This document shows positions 12,541-14,558 of a DNA stretch of 14,558 nucleotides, piece after piece. The position numbers and the translations under genes were made by a program. This DNA is from Verrucomicrobiaceae bacterium (lineage in GTDB: Bacteria; Verrucomicrobiota; Verrucomicrobiia; Verrucomicrobiales; Verrucomicrobiaceae), in contig CANHTV010000043.1 in assembly GCA_947463285.1 (NCBI GenBank), forward strand, positions 1 through 14,558. The letters are read 5' to 3'. The notes under the pieces were generated by a model. It was not told where the DNA came from and did no database searches. It was given only the letters and a program-made list of their open reading frames with translations. Each line of letters opens with the position of its first letter. The first letter of the stretch is position 1.

Positions 12541-14558
12541 ATGTCACGAAACATCGCCATCACCGCCTGTGCGGCCTTTTTCAGTTTTGCGGTTCTTTCT
12601 GCACAGCAGCCCCCCGTGCTCGACGCTGCTCAGAGGGAAGCCGCGGCGGCCATTGAGGCTCCGAAGCTGCCGCCACCGCTGCCTCCTGGAATCAGCCCCC
12701 CCGGTGCTCCGGCGATGTCACCACCCGTGCCTGGGCAATTACAGGCACCAGTTTTACCGGCCAGCCTGGAAACCAAACGCATCCCGGACCTGCCGCCACA
12801 GTCCCAGATCGTGCCTAGCACATCCTTGCAGAAAGGTAAAGTGGTCACCTCCACGAGCACCAGCGGTCAGTTCATTGTCCATGGAAACGACCTCTCCCTG
12901 CGCAGTGCTTTTTCCTCACGCTGCGAGGAGATCAGCGGTGAACTGGGCCGCCTCCTGAAGGATCGGCAGCCTTGGGCTCTGCCCATCGTCGTGCTTTTGA
13001 ATTCCGGCGATGCAGCCAAAAAAGACGGCAAGGCTGTGAGCATGGCGGTGTCAGCTCTCACGCATGGTGGATTTCATCTGCAAGTCACCGTCAACCTTCG
13101 CCCGGACCTTCGCCCTTCGGAGCTGCGGGCCGAAATCGTGCGTGCTCTGTTGGCGGAGCGCATCTTGAGAAATCAAAAAGAAGTCTCCGTGCAACGTCCG
13201 CTGCTTCTGCCGGACTGGGTTTACACAGGCGTCCTGGAAGCCCTGGACTACCGCAAGCAAGACCGCCCCAGCACGCTTTTTGCCGCCATTTTCAAATCAG
13301 GAAAAATCTTTGGCATCGAAGAAATCATTGCAGCTTCCCCGGTGGATATGGATGCTCTCTCCAAGACGATCTACCAAGTTTCCTGCTGTGCTCTCGTCCT
13401 GGCGCTGATTGAGCAACCTGAAGGTGGAAATCGACTGAGCCTCTTTCTCGGTAGCCTAGCCAGTGATCCGAAACCCGAGCGCGAACTGCTCACGAAAGCA
13501 TTCCCGAGTTTCGCCGTCAGCCCCGCTAGTCTCAATAAATGGTGGGCGCTACAGCTTGCCAGTCTTTCTCGCCCAGGCATTTCGGAGCCCTTGACCGCAG
13601 CAGACACCCTCAAGGCCCTCGACGAAGCCCTGACCATCCGTTATCAGGCCAAAGCCAGCGAGATTCCCAAACCCCGCCCGGTCATCGCCATCGTGCCAAC
13701 CCCCGAGCCCGTCGTGACCACAGAAAATGCCGCGCGGCCTCCTGTGATCGCGACTAAACCCGTCATTAGTAAGACCGAAGCTTCAAGTCCTGAAGTTCCT
13801 CAAGCAGAAGTGGTTACTCCCGATAAACCTGCTAAGCGTTCCTTTTTCAGCCGCCTCAACCCTTTCTATCGTCAGGCCAAAAGTGATGAAGATGTCATAA
13901 ATGAGGCCATTGAAGAAGCCGCCAAAGAGGAAGCTGAAGCCAGCGCTGAAATCTCCGAGTCAGTGCCTGAGCCTGTCGTGACGGAACTTCCTGAACCACT
14001 TGATCCGCTGCCCGCGCCTAAAGTCGTCAAGGCACCAAAGTCAGCCACTCGTGAACCACTTTTCAAAAAATGGTTTGGCGAAGACAAAGAAGCCGCCAAA
14101 AACGAACCTGCCGAGCCGCTGAAAGTAGAGCCATCTGCTGAAATGAAGGCAGCTGAGCCAACGCCAGCTCCTGACACTAAAATTATTCCTCCCGCTAAAG
14201 ACGAACCTTCAACGGAGCCTAAAAAGCCATCGAAGCTGAACCCTTTGAATTGGTTTAAAGACAAAAAACTGAAAGAGAAGGATTCAGAAATCCCTCAAGC
14301 CGTGCCTGTCGATGAATCGAAGCCAGCCGAAAAATCAAAGAGCGAAGAAACGCCCAAATCAGCTTCACTGAGCAATTGGCTCAGCTCTCCGAGCGCCTTC
14401 GAGGCCATCATCAGTCAGGAGGTAGCAATCCCAGAGGTGGCGGATGCTGAAAATGAGGCCGTTAAACCCAAGAAGAAGTTTTTGGGATTGTTTGGTGGTA
14501 AAAAAACAGATGCCGAGGCTGCCAAAATCGAAGCTCCAGCAAAGGCTGATCCTGCCCC
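12541..14558 (+). CDS. Large secreted protein with globular domain and long motif-bearing disordered tail (3' end outside window)
   Basis: An uninterrupted frame of at least 672 codons runs from the ATG at 12541 to the window end without a stop. A Sec signal (MSRNIAITACAAFFSFAVLSA, cleavage near residue 21) leads to a Pro-rich linker (about 22-100). A predicted globular mixed alpha/beta domain follows (about 110-371). It contains LPIVVLLNS, VTVNLRPDLRPSELRAEI and LPDWVYTGVLEAL, a spacing that recalls gluzincin peptidases, but an HExxH motif is absent. From about residue 375 onward the sequence is Pro/Glu/Lys/Ala-rich and probably disordered. Short aromatic/basic motifs recur in it: KRSFFSRLNPF at 432, LFKKWFG at 507, KLNPLNWFK at 565, LSNWL at 610 and KKFLGLFGG at 645. 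I do not recognise the family. No Shine-Dalgarno sequence is visible; the 9-nt gap suggests coupling to the upstream gene. Confidence 0.8.
   Translation, partial: MSRNIAITACAAFFSFAVLSAQQPPVLDAAQREAAAAIEAPKLPPPLPPGISPPGAPAMSPPVPGQLQAPVLPASLETKRIPDLPPQSQIVPSTSLQKGKVVTSTSTSGQFIVHGNDLSLRSAFSSRCEEISGELGRLLKDRQPWALPIVVLLNSGDAAKKDGKAVSMAVSALTHGGFHLQVTVNLRPDLRPSELRAEIVRALLAERILRNQKEVSVQRPLLLPDWVYTGVLEALDYRKQDRPSTLFAAIFKSGKIFGIEEIIAASPVDMDALSKTIYQVSCCALVLALIEQPEGGNRLSLFLGSLASDPKPERELLTKAFPSFAVSPASLNKWWALQLASLSRPGISEPLTAADTLKALDEALTIRYQAKASEIPKPRPVIAIVPTPEPVVTTENAARPPVIATKPVISKTEASSPEVPQAEVVTPDKPAKRSFFSRLNPFYRQAKSDEDVINEAIEEAAKEEAEASAEISESVPEPVVTELPEPLDPLPAPKVVKAPKSATREPLFKKWFGEDKEAAKNEPAEPLKVEPSAEMKAAEPTPAPDTKIIPPAKDEPSTEPKKPSKLNPLNWFKDKKLKEKDSEIPQAVPVDESKPAEKSKSEETPKSASLSNWLSSPSAFEAIISQEVAIPEVADAENEAVKPKKKFLGLFGGKKTDAEAAKIEAPAKADPA

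Noticed and set aside
12225..12656. 143-codon plus-strand frame bridging two genes
   Set aside because: It is out of frame with the membrane-anchored protein and the secreted tail protein, both of which have signal segments and coherent composition.

Overview
The window looks like chromosomal DNA of a member of the PVC superphylum, most likely a Verrucomicrobiota bacterium of the Prosthecobacter/Verrucomicrobium type. This is an inference from gene content: a PSCyt1-DUF1549-DUF1553 protein, a large secreted propeller fused to cytochrome c, a secreted DUF1080 protein, and a Tat-exported Gfo/Idh/MocA oxidoreductase sit close together, and most starts lack a clear Shine-Dalgarno sequence. The DNA is moderately GC-rich. 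I see no rRNA, tRNA, CRISPR array, phage gene or transposase.

Layout. Positions 1-659 hold the 3' end of a SufD-type Fe-S assembly gene. Positions 732-1475 encode a secreted DUF1080 (3-keto-disaccharide hydrolase family) protein. It converges on zwf (1505-3046, minus strand), which encodes glucose-6-phosphate dehydrogenase. zwf diverges from a Tat-exported TolB-like propeller protein (3229-4482). That gene is followed on the same strand by a large c-type-cytochrome-like PSCyt1/DUF1549/DUF1553 protein (4537-7044). This ends 2 nt from the convergent end of a second c-type cytochrome protein (7047-9800, minus), which carries a dehydrogenase-like propeller. A divergent promoter region with a small operator-like palindrome separates it from a Tat-exported Gfo/Idh/MocA oxidoreductase (9919-11361).

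The 268-nt gap at 11362-11629 is rich in structure. It has a long imperfect palindrome, a second strong hairpin and a C9 tract. After it comes a plus-strand cluster: an FmdB-type zinc ribbon (11630-11896), a membrane-anchored small protein (about 11965-12531), and a large secreted protein starting at 12541 that is open at the window end. This last protein has a globular domain followed by a long Pro/Glu/Lys/Ala-rich tail with recurring aromatic/basic motifs.

How the genes may work together. The middle of the window (732-11361) resembles the exported carbohydrate-oxidation repertoire of Verrucomicrobiota and Planctomycetota. The Gfo/Idh/MocA enzyme could form 3-keto sugars, the DUF1080 protein could cleave 3-keto glycosides, and the cytochromes could accept electrons. 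zwf would feed released glucose, once phosphorylated, into the pentose phosphate pathway. These links are inference; the families themselves are recognised from motifs. The most novel-looking items are the motif-bearing tail protein at the right edge and the palindrome at 11404-11478.
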